Part shown: positions 25,901-34,598 of the stretch, one piece after another
How the letters are laid out: every line of letters begins with the position of its first letter
How positions within the stretch are numbered: the stretch's first letter is position 1
Source of the DNA: Actinacidiphila fildesensis
GTDB lineage: Bacteria > Actinomycetota > Actinomycetes > Streptomycetales > Streptomycetaceae
Reading direction: 5' to 3' (one strand)
Assembly (NCBI RefSeq): GCF_042652185.1
Contig: NZ_JBHSIX010000002.1
Length of the DNA stretch: 64,000 bases
Notes under the pieces: model-generated
Databases searched by the model: none
What the model was told of the DNA's origin: nothing
Seen by the model: the letters and a program-made list of their open reading frames with translations, nothing else
Translations under genes and position numbers: made by a program

Positions 25901-27574
25901 GTGGACACGCAAGGCCACAGGAACATCGACCCGGCAGACCAGTGGGTCCTTGATCCGGAGACGGGCAGCTACGTGCTGCGGATAGACCCCGAACAGCCTC
26001 CGTCACCGAGCGTGTCCGCACAGGGCGGCAGGCGTGAGCGCCGCGAGCAGCAGGGCACCCGCAGCACCCCGTCGAACCCCTCGGACGCACCGAACCGGGC
26101 GAGCCGTCGCAAGGGCAAGCCCCGGAAGTCCCGCAAGAAGAAGGCCCTTGTCTGGACCGCGGCCACGGTCGGCTTCGTGCTGGTCGCCGGCTCCATCGGC
26201 GGCTATCTGGTCTACCAGCACTTCAACAACAACATCACCACCGTCGACGTCGGCGACGCGGGCAACAAGAACGTCACCGCCGACGGTCCGGTGAACATCC
26301 TCGTGATCGGCACCGACAGCCGTGAGGGGCTCGGCAAGGAGTACGGCGACGCGGGCAGCGTCGGCCATGCCGACACCACGATCCTGTTCCATGTCTCCAA
26401 GGACCGCACCAACGCGACCGCGTTGAGCATTCCGCGCGACCTGATCACGGACATTCCGGACTGCCCGACGAAGCAGAAGGACGGCTCGACGAAGGTCGTC
26501 GCCGGGGAGCAGAAGGTCCGGTTCAACACCAGTCTCGGCCAGGAGGGCCGCGACCCGGGGTGCACCATGCGCGCCGTGAAGGCGCTGACCGGGGTGAGCG
26601 TCGACCACTTCATGATGGCCAACTTCACCGCGGTCAAAGACCTGTCGACCGCGGTCGGCGGTGTCGACATCTGCCTGGCCAAGCCGATCAAGGACCCCAA
26701 GTCCCACCTCGACCTCGGCAAGGGCCACCACAAGGTGTCGGGCGACGACGCGCTCGCGTTCGTCCGGACCCGGCACGCGGTCGGCTTCGGCGGCGACCTG
26801 GACCGCATCAAGCTCCAGCAGCAGTTCCTGGGCTCGATGATCCGTCAGATGAAGTCCGGTGACACCCTCACCAGCCCCAGCAAGCTGTGGAAGCTGGCGA
26901 ACGCGGCCACCAAGGCACTCACCGTCGACAGTGCCATCGGCAGCATCTCGAAACTGTCCGACCTCGCGAAGGACCTCAGCGCGGTCGACACCAAGAACAT
27001 CACCTTCGCCACCGTCCCGGTCATCGACAACCCGGCGGACGGCAAGGTCCACAAGACGGTCATCCTCGACCCGACCAAGGCCCAGCAGGTCTTCTCGATG
27101 GTGAAGAGCGACATCTCGCTGACCGCGGTGGCCAAGAAGCCGGGCACCCCGGACGCCTCCAAGGCCCCGGACAAACTGTCCGGCTCCAAGGCCCCCGCGT
27201 CACAGGTTCGCGTCAAGGTGTTCAACGGCAGTGGCGTGACCGGGGCCGCACAGGACACCATCAACTGGCTGCAGAACAACAAGGCCGTCAACCGCTCCAC
27301 CAACGGCGGCAACGCCCCGGCCGGAACGGCTGCGACGACCACGCTCGTCTACGCGCCGAACCAGGCCGACCAGGCGCGCGCCCTGGCCGCGATGATGGGG
27401 CTGCCGGCGTCCGCGCTGCAGCCGGGGACGGTCGACGCGGCGGCCAAGGCCAACATGACGCTCACCCTTGGCAAGGACTTCAAGGGCGCGGGAACACCGA
27501 TAGCCGCGCCGACTTCGGCGCCGGAGGGAATTCAGAAGGTCGTGGCGGACGACAAGAGCGTCTGCGCGAAATGA
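25901..27574 (+). CDS. LCP family cell-wall glycopolymer ligase 2, LytR_C
   Basis: LCP ligase of 557 residues. GTG 25901 (MDTQGHRNIDPADQW) is chosen because GGAGG lies 12 bases upstream; ATG 25808 would sit directly against its GGAGG. Layout: a basic cytoplasmic N-terminus (SRRKGKPRKSRKKK), TM about 82-104, then an LCP domain with VNILVIGTDSREGLG, HADTTILFHVSKDRTNATALSIPRD, VDHFMMANFTAVKDL and FVRTRHAVGFGGDLDRIKLQQQ. The C-terminal LytR_C domain begins VRVKVFNGSGVTGAAQD. Motif residues are complete. Its stop codon overlaps the start of LCP gene 3 (ATGA), so genes 2 to 4 form one transcript. The polymer it handles is unknown. Confidence 0.93.
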   Translation: MDTQGHRNIDPADQWVLDPETGSYVLRIDPEQPPSPSVSAQGGRRERREQQGTRSTPSNPSDAPNRASRRKGKPRKSRKKKALVWTAATVGFVLVAGSIGGYLVYQHFNNNITTVDVGDAGNKNVTADGPVNILVIGTDSREGLGKEYGDAGSVGHADTTILFHVSKDRTNATALSIPRDLITDIPDCPTKQKDGSTKVVAGEQKVRFNTSLGQEGRDPGCTMRAVKALTGVSVDHFMMANFTAVKDLSTAVGGVDICLAKPIKDPKSHLDLGKGHHKVSGDDALAFVRTRHAVGFGGDLDRIKLQQQFLGSMIRQMKSGDTLTSPSKLWKLANAATKALTVDSAIGSISKLSDLAKDLSAVDTKNITFATVPVIDNPADGKVHKTVILDPTKAQQVFSMVKSDISLTAVAKKPGTPDASKAPDKLSGSKAPASQVRVKVFNGSGVTGAAQDTINWLQNNKAVNRSTNGGNAPAGTAATTTLVYAPNQADQARALAAMMGLPASALQPGTVDAAAKANMTLTLGKDFKGAGTPIAAPTSAPEGIQKVVADDKSVCAK

Positions 27575-29421
27575 CGTATCCAGGGGGGGCCATGCGGGAC
27601 AGCGGTGTACGGGGCGGTGGGGCGCGAGACGCCCAGGGACCGGGAGATCCCGGTTGGGACGAGAGCTTGTACCAGGACCAGGACCAGGACCAGGACCGGG
27701 ACCAGGGCGGGGGCCAGGGCTGGGACGGATCCGGTGACGGCACCGCCTCGCGTACGGGCTCCCATCCGAGCCCCGGCGCGGGCACCGTCACGGGCGCCGT
27801 CACCGACCCGTCGCTGGTCGGCGCCGGCACGGCCTCGGTACCCGGGCAGCGGAACGGCGGTACCGGCGGGGGCGGCGGCCACCGCCGCGCCGGGGGCCGG
27901 CGGCAGCCGCGCAGCCGGAAGAGCCGGATATTCCGCTGGGTGGCGGGCACGCTCTCGCTGCTCATCCTCGCCGGCGCCGGCGCGGGATACGCGTACTACG
28001 AATACCTCGCCGGGAAGATCCGCACCGGTGACCTGAACAACGGCAAGAGCGATGTGGCGCCGTCCAAGGCGAACGCCGACGGCGACACACCGCTGAACGT
28101 CCTGGTGCTCGGCTCCGACGCCCGCGACTCCGAGGCCAACAAGGATCTGGGCGGCGCGCGCGACACGGCGGGCGAACCGCCCCGCGCCGACGTCATCATG
28201 CTGCTCCACATATCCGCCGACCGCAGCAACATGTCGGTGGTCAGCATTCCCCGCGACACCCGGATGCCCATCCCCGAGTGCACGGACACCGCCACCGGCA
28301 AGGTGTTCAAGGCGACCGAGAACGACATCATCAACGAGTCGCTGGGCCGCGGTGGCGCGGGCTGCACGCGCGCGGCGATCCAGAACCTGACCGGCGTCTA
28401 CATCGACCACTGGATGACCGTCGACTTCGCCGGTGTGGTGAAGATGGCCGACGCCGTCGGCGATGTCGAGGTCTGCGTCAAGCAGAACATCTGGGACCAT
28501 CCGACCCCGGCCCAGAAGGGCGGCTCCGGTCTGAAGATGAAGGCCGGCACCTGGCCGGTCAAGGGCCAGCAGGCGCTGCAGTGGCTGCGCACCCGGCACG
28601 CCTTCGGTGACGACGCGGGCCGCGCCAAGGCGCAGCACATGTACCTCAACTCGATGATGCGCAATCTGCAGAGCCAGAGCCTGTTCACCAACCCGGCGCG
28701 CCTCAACAACCTGGCGACGAAGGCGATGGAGGCGTTCCGGGTCTCGAAGGAGATCGGCACGCCGAAGAAGCTCTACGACCTCGGTATGGAGCTCAAGAGC
28801 GTGCCGGCGAACCGGATGACGATGCTGACGATGCCGCACCTCGCCGACCCGCTGAACCCCGACGCCCACTACATCCCGGCCAAGGCGGACGCGGCGAAGA
28901 TCTGGACGCTGCTGCGCAACGACGTCGCCATGGACGCCAACGGCACCGCCGCGAACACCCCGAAGCCGGCTCCGACCAAGTCGGGCCCCGCCGCCGCGGC
29001 CCCGGCCACCATCGCGGTCAGCGTCGTGAACGGCACCGCGGGCGACAAGAACGGCTCGGCCGTCGAGAACCGCGCGTCCAACGTCTCCAAGGCGCTGGTC
29101 ACGGGCGGCTTCACGAAGGCGAAGGCCAGTCAGTCCGCGAAGCCCAGCAAGGGTACGGTCGTCAACTACCCGACGAGCGCCGGTGAGCAGGGCAGGGCAG
29201 ACGCCCTGGCCGTCGCCACCGCCCTGAAGATCCCGGCCGCCGCGGTGAAGGCCTCGGCCGATGTGACGGCCGTCACCGTGATCATCGGTGCGGACTGGAC
29301 CTCGGGCACCGACTACGGCAAGACGGCTCCGGGCGCCGGCTCCGTCCCGACCAACGCGGACGCGCTGAACGGCACCGACAAGGGCTGCATGGACGTCTAC
29401 AAGCCCTACCAGTGGAAGTAG
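27571..29421 (+). CDS. LCP family cell-wall glycopolymer ligase 3, LytR_C
   Basis: LCP ligase of 616 residues, start ATG 27571 overlapping the previous stop by four bases; an alternative ATG at 27592 follows a G-run. The cytoplasmic N-terminus holds a short Asp-Gln repeat (YQDQDQDQDRDQ, about 34-45) and a Gly/Arg-rich stretch. TM is about 122-142. The LCP domain has LNVLVLGSDARDSEAN, ADVIMLLHISADRSNMSVVSIPRD and VYIDHWMTVDFAGVVKMADAVGD. The arginine helix reads WLRTRHAFGDDAGRAKAQHMY, so the usual R-QQ ending is AQH, as in gene 4. A LytR_C domain (IAVSVVNGTAGDKNGSAVEN) ends the protein. Genes 3 and 4 look like a tandem duplication. Confidence 0.93.
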   Translation: MTYPGGAMRDSGVRGGGARDAQGPGDPGWDESLYQDQDQDQDRDQGGGQGWDGSGDGTASRTGSHPSPGAGTVTGAVTDPSLVGAGTASVPGQRNGGTGGGGGHRRAGGRRQPRSRKSRIFRWVAGTLSLLILAGAGAGYAYYEYLAGKIRTGDLNNGKSDVAPSKANADGDTPLNVLVLGSDARDSEANKDLGGARDTAGEPPRADVIMLLHISADRSNMSVVSIPRDTRMPIPECTDTATGKVFKATENDIINESLGRGGAGCTRAAIQNLTGVYIDHWMTVDFAGVVKMADAVGDVEVCVKQNIWDHPTPAQKGGSGLKMKAGTWPVKGQQALQWLRTRHAFGDDAGRAKAQHMYLNSMMRNLQSQSLFTNPARLNNLATKAMEAFRVSKEIGTPKKLYDLGMELKSVPANRMTMLTMPHLADPLNPDAHYIPAKADAAKIWTLLRNDVAMDANGTAANTPKPAPTKSGPAAAAPATIAVSVVNGTAGDKNGSAVENRASNVSKALVTGGFTKAKASQSAKPSKGTVVNYPTSAGEQGRADALAVATALKIPAAAVKASADVTAVTVIIGADWTSGTDYGKTAPGAGSVPTNADALNGTDKGCMDVYKPYQWK

Positions 29422-29426
29422 AGGAC

Positions 29427-31172
29427 GTGGAGCACCGGCGAACCAGAGGCACGGCGACGCGGAACGGCGTTCCCGCGCAGAACAGCCCCTCCGAACTGGG
29501 CTCGGACGACAGTCTGTACGGGTCCGACGCCGGCGGGGCCGGCGCGGATCCGTACGCGGACGCACCGTCGCGGACTCCTGGCTCGCCGTCCGCAGAAACG
29601 TCTCGGCAGGCAGCGGGCAGCGGCCACCGCCGGGGTGGCTCCCGGTCCCGCAAGGCGCCGCGGAGCCGCCGGCGCCGGGCCCTGCGCTGGATCGGGATCG
29701 GCACCGCCGTGGCGGTCCTCGGCACGGCCGGCGCGGGCTGGGCGTACTACGAGCACCTCAACGCGAACATCAAGAAGGACGAGCTCAACCTCAGCGACGC
29801 GAAGCTCTCCAAGCCGCAGGCCAACGCCGAGGGCCAGACGCCGCTCAACATCCTGCTGATGGGCTCCGACAGCCGGAACTCCGACGAGAACGTCAAGCTC
29901 GGCGGCGCCGCGGACACCCGGGGCGAGAAGCCCCGTGCCGACGTCCAGATGCTGCTGCACCTGTCGGCCGACCGCAGCAACATGACGGTCATCAGCATCC
30001 CGCGCGACACCCGGGTGGCCATCCCCAAGTGCACCGACCCGCACGACGGCACGGTCTACAAGAAGTCCGAGGACATCATCAACGCCAGCCTCACGCACGG
30101 CGGTCCGGGCTGCACGGTCGCCACGTGGGAGGAGATGACCGGCATCTCCATCGACCACTTCATGATGGTCGACTTCGCCGGAGTGGTGAAGATGGCCGAC
30201 GCCATCGGCGGGGTCCCGGTCTGCGTCGACAAGAACATCTACGACAAGCAGTCCGGGCTGAAGCTCAAGGCCGGCACCACGACCATCAAGGACGAGCAGG
30301 CCCTGCAGTGGCTGCGCACCCGGCACGGCTTCGAGGACGGCACCGACCTCGGCCGTACGCACGCGCAGCACATGTACATGAACTCGATGATCCGCGAGCT
30401 CAAGAAGGGCGCGAAGCTCACCGACCCCGGTCAGCTCACCGGCCTCGCCGAGGCGGCGACCAAGTCGGTCACCGTCGACACCGGCCTCGGCACCGTCAAG
30501 AAGCTGTACGACCTGGGCAACGAGCTGAAGAAGGTGCCCGCCGACCGGATCACCATGACCACGATGCCGTGGGACTGGGACCCGAAGAACAAGGCGCACG
30601 TCATCCCGAAGCCGGGTGACGCCGACAAGCTCTTCGCACTGGTGCGCGCGGACAACCCGGTCGACGGCAAGGCCAAGGCGCCGACGCCCGGGGCGGCCGC
30701 CACCGTGACCGCGTCGCCCGCCGACCCGGCGGCGCCCAAGGGCGAGATCGACGTCACCGTGCGGAACGGCACCGCCACCGCGTCCCAGGCGGCGGTGAGC
30801 GGTCGCGCCAAGACCATCGTGGGCCGGCTCAGCACCCTCGGCTTCACCCGGGCCGCCTCCGACACCACTCCGCAGCCGCAGACCGACACCACGCTCAGCT
30901 ACCCGAGCGCCGCCCTGAAGGGCGACGCCCAGGCGGTGGCCAAGGCACTGGGGCTGCCGGACAGCGCGGTACGGAGCTCCAAGAGCGTGACCAAGGTGAC
31001 GGTGGTCGTCGGCTCCGACTGGCGTACGGGCACCACGTACCCGAAGACGGCGGGCGGTTCGGGCTCCGGAGCGCCGGACAAGGCGCCGTCCACCTCGTCC
31101 GCGCTCAACGGCGCCGACACCTCGGCGTGCATGAAGGTGAACACGTACCCGGGCGCCCACTACGTCTGGTAG
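29427..31172 (+). CDS. LCP family cell-wall glycopolymer ligase 4, LytR_C
   Basis: LCP ligase of 581 residues. GTG 29427 is preferred since GAGG stands four bases before it; GTG 29412 would overlap the gene 3 stop. It starts five bases after gene 3. A basic N-terminus (RKAPRSRRRRALR) leads into TM about 88-107. The LCP domain has LNILLMGSDSRNSDEN, ADVQMLLHLSADRSNMTVISIPRD, ISIDHFMMVDFAGVVKMADAIGG and WLRTRHGFEDGTDLGRTHAQHMY. LytR_C starts IDVTVRNGTATASQAA. It is very similar to gene 3 through the LCP core. A strong terminator ends the operon of genes 2 to 4. Confidence 0.93.
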   Translation: MEHRRTRGTATRNGVPAQNSPSELGSDDSLYGSDAGGAGADPYADAPSRTPGSPSAETSRQAAGSGHRRGGSRSRKAPRSRRRRALRWIGIGTAVAVLGTAGAGWAYYEHLNANIKKDELNLSDAKLSKPQANAEGQTPLNILLMGSDSRNSDENVKLGGAADTRGEKPRADVQMLLHLSADRSNMTVISIPRDTRVAIPKCTDPHDGTVYKKSEDIINASLTHGGPGCTVATWEEMTGISIDHFMMVDFAGVVKMADAIGGVPVCVDKNIYDKQSGLKLKAGTTTIKDEQALQWLRTRHGFEDGTDLGRTHAQHMYMNSMIRELKKGAKLTDPGQLTGLAEAATKSVTVDTGLGTVKKLYDLGNELKKVPADRITMTTMPWDWDPKNKAHVIPKPGDADKLFALVRADNPVDGKAKAPTPGAAATVTASPADPAAPKGEIDVTVRNGTATASQAAVSGRAKTIVGRLSTLGFTRAASDTTPQPQTDTTLSYPSAALKGDAQAVAKALGLPDSAVRSSKSVTKVTVVVGSDWRTGTTYPKTAGGSGSGAPDKAPSTSSALNGADTSACMKVNTYPGAHYVW

Positions 31173-31189
31173 CCGGCACCCGGACATGG

Positions 31190-31223
31190 CGCCGGCCCGG
31201 ACCGACAGCGGTCCGGGCCGGCG
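31190..31223. terminator. Bidirectional terminator after LCP 4
   Basis: Inverted repeat with perfect 15-bp arms (CGCCGGCCCGGACCG) and an ACAG loop, between the convergent ends of LCP gene 4 and the family 2 glycosyltransferase gene. Confidence 0.85.
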
Positions 31224-31231
31224 CGGTGGGT

Positions 31232-32263
31232 TCAGACGCCGGCCGTCGTCACACTGGGACGCCGGCTGGCGATGACCTTGTTCGCCAGGGAACGCGGGCT
31301 GGTGAGGAAGCCCCAGCCCCAGCACATGTGCATGGTCGCGAGCGCGACCGGGATCCGCACCCGGGCCCCGAACGGCAGGCCCTTGCCCGCCGGGACCGAG
31401 CCGAGCCCGATGGCGGCGAGGTACCCGGCCGGGACCACGAAACCCCACGGGGTGACGGCCGCGCCCACCACGATGCCCGCCGCGATGCCGAGCACGGCCG
31501 CCGGGGGCGCGAGGTAGCGCACGTTGACCGAGCCGCGGTGGTAGCGGGCGACGACATGACGCCAGCGGCCGTAGTTCTTGTACTGCTTCGCCAGCTCGCG
31601 CACGTTCGGCCGGGGCCGGTAGGAGACGCGCAGCTCGGGCGAGAACCAGATGAGGTGGCCGGCCTCACGGATCCGGTAGTTCAGCTCCCAGTCCTGGGCG
31701 CGGATGAACTCCTCGTTGTAGCCGCCCTGCTGCTCCAGCACCTCACGGCGGAAGACACCGAGGTAGACGGTGTCGGCCGGGGCCGCGACACCACCGGTGT
31801 GGAAGGCCGCGTTGCCGACGCCGACCTTGGACGTCATGGCGGCGGCCACCGCGTCCTCCCAGGCGTTCTCGCCCTCGGCGTGCATGATGCCGCCGACGTT
31901 GGCCGCGCCGGTCTCGGCCAGCAGCCGCACGGCGGTGGCGATGTAGTCCGGCGAGAGCATCCCGTGCCCGTCGACACGGACCACGACCGGGTGCCGGGAC
32001 GCCTTGATCGCGGCGTTCAGCGCGGCCGGGGTGCGGCCGGTGGGGTTGGGCACGGTGTGGACCCGCGGGTCCTCCGCGACCAGCTCGGCGGCGATCTCGT
32101 CCGTACGGTCCCCGGAGGGACCGAGCGCGATGACGACCTCGAGCTCACCTGGGTAGTCCTGCTCCAGGGTGTGCCGGACGGAGTCGCGCAGGTGACGTTC
32201 CTCGTTGAGCACCGGCATGATCACGGAGACAGCGGGGGCGGCGGGGTCGTTGGCAGCGTTCAT
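31232..32263 (-). CDS. Glycosyltransferase family 2, succinoglycan/ExoA-like
   Basis: 343-residue glycosyltransferase with a GT-A domain. The start ATG 32263 gives MNAANDPAAPAVSVIMPVLNEERHL, the usual GT2 nucleotide-binding opening; no good ribosome site is seen. Further motifs are LNAAIKASRHPVVVRVDGHGMLSPDYI (the position of the DxD, here VDGHG), GGYNEEFIRAQDWELNYRIREAG with the ED/QDWE base region, and three hydrophobic helices at the C-terminus (about 245-310). It resembles ExoA-type transferases that extend wall or exopolysaccharide chains. It diverges from LCP gene 5 over 110 bp, suggesting both act on the same envelope glycan. Confidence 0.9.
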   Translation of the reverse strand: MNAANDPAAPAVSVIMPVLNEERHLRDSVRHTLEQDYPGELEVVIALGPSGDRTDEIAAELVAEDPRVHTVPNPTGRTPAALNAAIKASRHPVVVRVDGHGMLSPDYIATAVRLLAETGAANVGGIMHAEGENAWEDAVAAAMTSKVGVGNAAFHTGGVAAPADTVYLGVFRREVLEQQGGYNEEFIRAQDWELNYRIREAGHLIWFSPELRVSYRPRPNVRELAKQYKNYGRWRHVVARYHRGSVNVRYLAPPAAVLGIAAGIVVGAAVTPWGFVVPAGYLAAIGLGSVPAGKGLPFGARVRIPVALATMHMCWGWGFLTSPRSLANKVIASRRPSVTTAGV

Positions 32264-32331
32264 CGCGGGAAACGTTACCGCGAATGGGGGACCCCAGCGT
32301 GTGGGGGGCTTTGAATACTGTCCGTTTTGTC

Positions 32332-32337
32332 TAGCCT
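32332..32337 (+). promoter_or_regulatory. Putative -10 (TAGCCT) of LCP gene 5
   Basis: TAGCCT in an AT-richer patch after TTGAAT (32311-32316, spacing 15). Transcription from about 32344 would give a leader of about 30 nt with GGAGG before the ATG at 32374. Confidence 0.45.
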
Positions 32338-32373
32338 GACCGGGTCCCCTGTCTCCCGCGGAGGTGCGCCCCG

Positions 32374-33912
32374 ATGACGGTTCCACCCGCTCGCCCGCCC
32401 GCCACCCCGCCCCGCAGGCCCCGTCCACCGGTCAATTCCGCCCGGCGGCCGGGACCGCGGCAGGCCCCGCGGTCGGGCAGACAGCCCGGCGGACGGTCCG
32501 GCAGACGGCCGGTGCGCTGGAGCACCCGGATCGCCGGCGGGCTGGCTCTGGCGATCATCACGACCAGCGGCGTCGGCCACGCCGTGGTCAGCGGAGTGGG
32601 GGACAGCATCGACCGGGTGGACGCGTTCGGCGGGATGCGGGACCGCCCCGGCAGCACCAAGGGCATCAACTTCCTGCTGGTCGGCACCGACGGGCGGGAC
32701 GGGCTGAAACCGGCCGACAAGGAGCGCTACCACCTCGGCGGAGCGCCCTGCCACTGCACCGACACGATCATGCTGGTGCATCTGTCGGAGGACCGCTCCC
32801 GGGTGAGCGTCGTCAGCATCCCGCGCGACAGCTACGTCATGCTGCCGCCGCACGACGACGCGGTGAGCGGCGCCAAACACGTCAGCCACGCCGCGAAGAT
32901 CAACGCGGCCTACGCGGACGGCGGCCCCCGGCTCACCGTCGCCACCGTCGAGAAGATGACGGGGGTGCACATCGACCACTACCTGGAGATCGACTTCATC
33001 AGCTTCATGAAGACGGTGGACGTCCTCGGCGGTGTCCAGGTCTGCACGGTCCGCCCGCTGAAGGACTCGTACACCGGCCTCGACCTGCCGGTCGGCACCT
33101 CCCAGCTGAACGGCGGCGCGGCCCTGCAGTACGTCCGCTCCCGCCACCTCGACGGCGCCTCCGACCTGGGCCGGATGCAGCGCCAGCAGCGCTTCCTCGC
33201 CCAGATCATCCACCGGATCACCAGCGGCGGACTGCTCACCGACCCGGTCAAGCTCAGCCGGATCGCCTCGACGGTGCTCGGGTCGGTCCGCGCCGACCAG
33301 GACCTCAAGCCGAAGGACCTGATCTCGCTGGCCCAGGGCCTGCGCGGGTTCACCCCGGGCTCCTCGGAGTTCACCTCGGTGCCGATCGGCAACGTGGGCT
33401 ACCAGGTCAAGGGCATCGGCTCGACGGTGAAGTGGGACGACGCCAAGGCCGGCAAGCTCTGGGCGGCGATCCGCGCGGACCAGCCGCTGGCCGTCCGCCT
33501 CCCGGCCGACGCCAAGCGCCGGCAATCGTCGAAGGTCCAGGTGGACGTCGATCCGCACTCGATCCGGGTCCACGTCGACAACGGGACGGCCGTCACCGGC
33601 CTCGGCGACCGGGCGGACAAGGCGCTGCGCGCCACCGGCTTCGCCACCACGGGCTCCCCCGGCAACGCGACCGTGCACAACGTGCCGCGCACCGTCATCC
33701 GCTTCGACCCCCGCTGGGACCGTTCGGCGAGGTCCCTGGCGGCCGCGCTGCCGGGCGCGGAGCTGGTGCCGGCCGTCGGGCAGGGACCGCTGATGAAGGT
33801 GACCATCGGCGCCGGGTACAAGGGCGTCACGGCGATCCGGGCGCAGGATCCGGCACCGGCCACGGGCGGCGCGGCGGGTGCGGTGACCGGCGACCAGGTG
33901 GTGTGCGCCTGA
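32374..33912 (+). CDS. LCP family cell-wall glycopolymer ligase 5, LytR_C
   Basis: LCP ligase of 512 residues starting at ATG 32374, with GGAGG upstream. The N-terminus is Pro/Arg-rich (RRPGPRQAPRSGRQPGG), followed by a TM segment about 52-72. The LCP domain has INFLLVGTDGRDGL, CTDTIMLVHLSEDRSRVSVVSIPRD, the INAAYADGGPRLTV segment, VHIDHYLEIDFISFMKTVDVLGG and YVRSRHLDGASDLGRMQRQQ, a complete active site. A LytR_C-like domain closes the protein (IRVHVDNGTAVTGLGDR). With gene 6 it belongs to the INAAYADGG/NRAYADGG subgroup, different from genes 3 and 4. It diverges from the GT2 gene and ends near a small inverted repeat shared with the thioesterase gene. Confidence 0.93.
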   Translation: MTVPPARPPATPPRRPRPPVNSARRPGPRQAPRSGRQPGGRSGRRPVRWSTRIAGGLALAIITTSGVGHAVVSGVGDSIDRVDAFGGMRDRPGSTKGINFLLVGTDGRDGLKPADKERYHLGGAPCHCTDTIMLVHLSEDRSRVSVVSIPRDSYVMLPPHDDAVSGAKHVSHAAKINAAYADGGPRLTVATVEKMTGVHIDHYLEIDFISFMKTVDVLGGVQVCTVRPLKDSYTGLDLPVGTSQLNGGAALQYVRSRHLDGASDLGRMQRQQRFLAQIIHRITSGGLLTDPVKLSRIASTVLGSVRADQDLKPKDLISLAQGLRGFTPGSSEFTSVPIGNVGYQVKGIGSTVKWDDAKAGKLWAAIRADQPLAVRLPADAKRRQSSKVQVDVDPHSIRVHVDNGTAVTGLGDRADKALRATGFATTGSPGNATVHNVPRTVIRFDPRWDRSARSLAAALPGAELVPAVGQGPLMKVTIGAGYKGVTAIRAQDPAPATGGAAGAVTGDQVVCA

Positions 33913-33935
33913 GCCGCCGGGCCATGGGAGGCCTT

Positions 33936-33989
33936 TAGGGCGTGTTGCGAAAGTCCCGCCTGGCCCACGACGCCTGGCACGCGCCCTAG
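33936..33989. repeat. Short inverted-repeat element at convergent ends
   Basis: 54-bp stretch beginning TTAGGGCGTGTTGCGAAAG and ending GCACGCGCCCTAG, so that its tips are inverted repeats (TAGGGCG). It also has an internal near-repeat of GCCTGG. It lies between the convergent LCP gene 5 and the thioesterase, and its right tip supplies the thioesterase stop codon. It looks like a non-autonomous repeat seen in streptomycetes, but only one copy is present in this window. Confidence 0.5.
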
Positions 33990-34540
33990 TCGTCGAATCC
34001 TTCGGCGGCGCGCTTCTCGCGGAGCTCCTTGATGGCCTCGCGGCGGGCGAGCCGGTGCATCCGGCGGATCTGCGCCTCCTGGTACCGCCGCTTGTCCGTC
34101 TCGGTCTCCGGGATCACCGGCGGGACCGGCCGGGTCCTGCCGTTCTCGTCGACCGCGGCGAACACGAGGTAGGCGCTGCCGACCTGGGTCGCGGGGGTGG
34201 ACTCGTTCCACCGCTCGGCCATGACGCGCACACCGATCTCCATGGAGGAGCGCCCGGTCCAGTTGCACTGGGCGCGCACATGGACGAGGTCACCCACCCG
34301 GACCGGCTCCAGGAAGACCATCTCGTCCATCGACGCGGTGACCGCCGGGCCGCCCGAGTGCCGGCCGGCGACGGCGCCCGCCGCGTCGTCGACGAGTTTC
34401 ATGATCACGCCACCATGGACGGTGCCGAGCAGATTGGTGTCGTGCGCCGTCATGATGTGCGACAGCGTCGTGCGGGCTGCCGCGGTCGGCTTGCCCGGAA
34501 GCCCGGCTTCCGGGGTACTGCCGGCGAGATCGGTGGTCAT
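33986..34540 (-). CDS. Hotdog-fold acyl-CoA thioesterase
   Basis: 184-residue cytosolic acyl-CoA thioesterase of the hotdog superfamily. The start ATG 34540 gives MTTDLAGSTPEAGLPGK. Core motifs are LSHIMTAHDTNLLGTVHGGVIMKLVDDAAGAVA (the catalytic N/D-containing GxVHGG helix), VTASMDEMVFLEPVRVGDLVHV and SSMEIGVRVMAE, matching the YciA/BFIT-type family. The C-terminal 40 residues are charged and helical (RRYQEAQIRRMHRLARREA). It hydrolyses CoA thioesters of unknown chain length. The stop codon is provided by the small inverted-repeat element at 33936-33989. It is separated by 58 bp from the P450 gene on the same strand, so co-transcription is possible. Confidence 0.92.
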   Translation of the reverse strand: MTTDLAGSTPEAGLPGKPTAAARTTLSHIMTAHDTNLLGTVHGGVIMKLVDDAAGAVAGRHSGGPAVTASMDEMVFLEPVRVGDLVHVRAQCNWTGRSSMEIGVRVMAERWNESTPATQVGSAYLVFAAVDENGRTRPVPPVIPETETDKRRYQEAQIRRMHRLARREAIKELREKRAAEGFDD

Positions 34541-34598
34541 GCGTCCACCATAAGCCGGGCCCCGGACGCGCTCCTCCCGGGCACACCCCTCCCCCGCG

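Noticed and set aside
32374..33912. Overlapping long antisense frames as real genes
   Set aside because: High G+C leaves long open frames on the other strand; none shows motifs, and codon bias follows the LCP frame.
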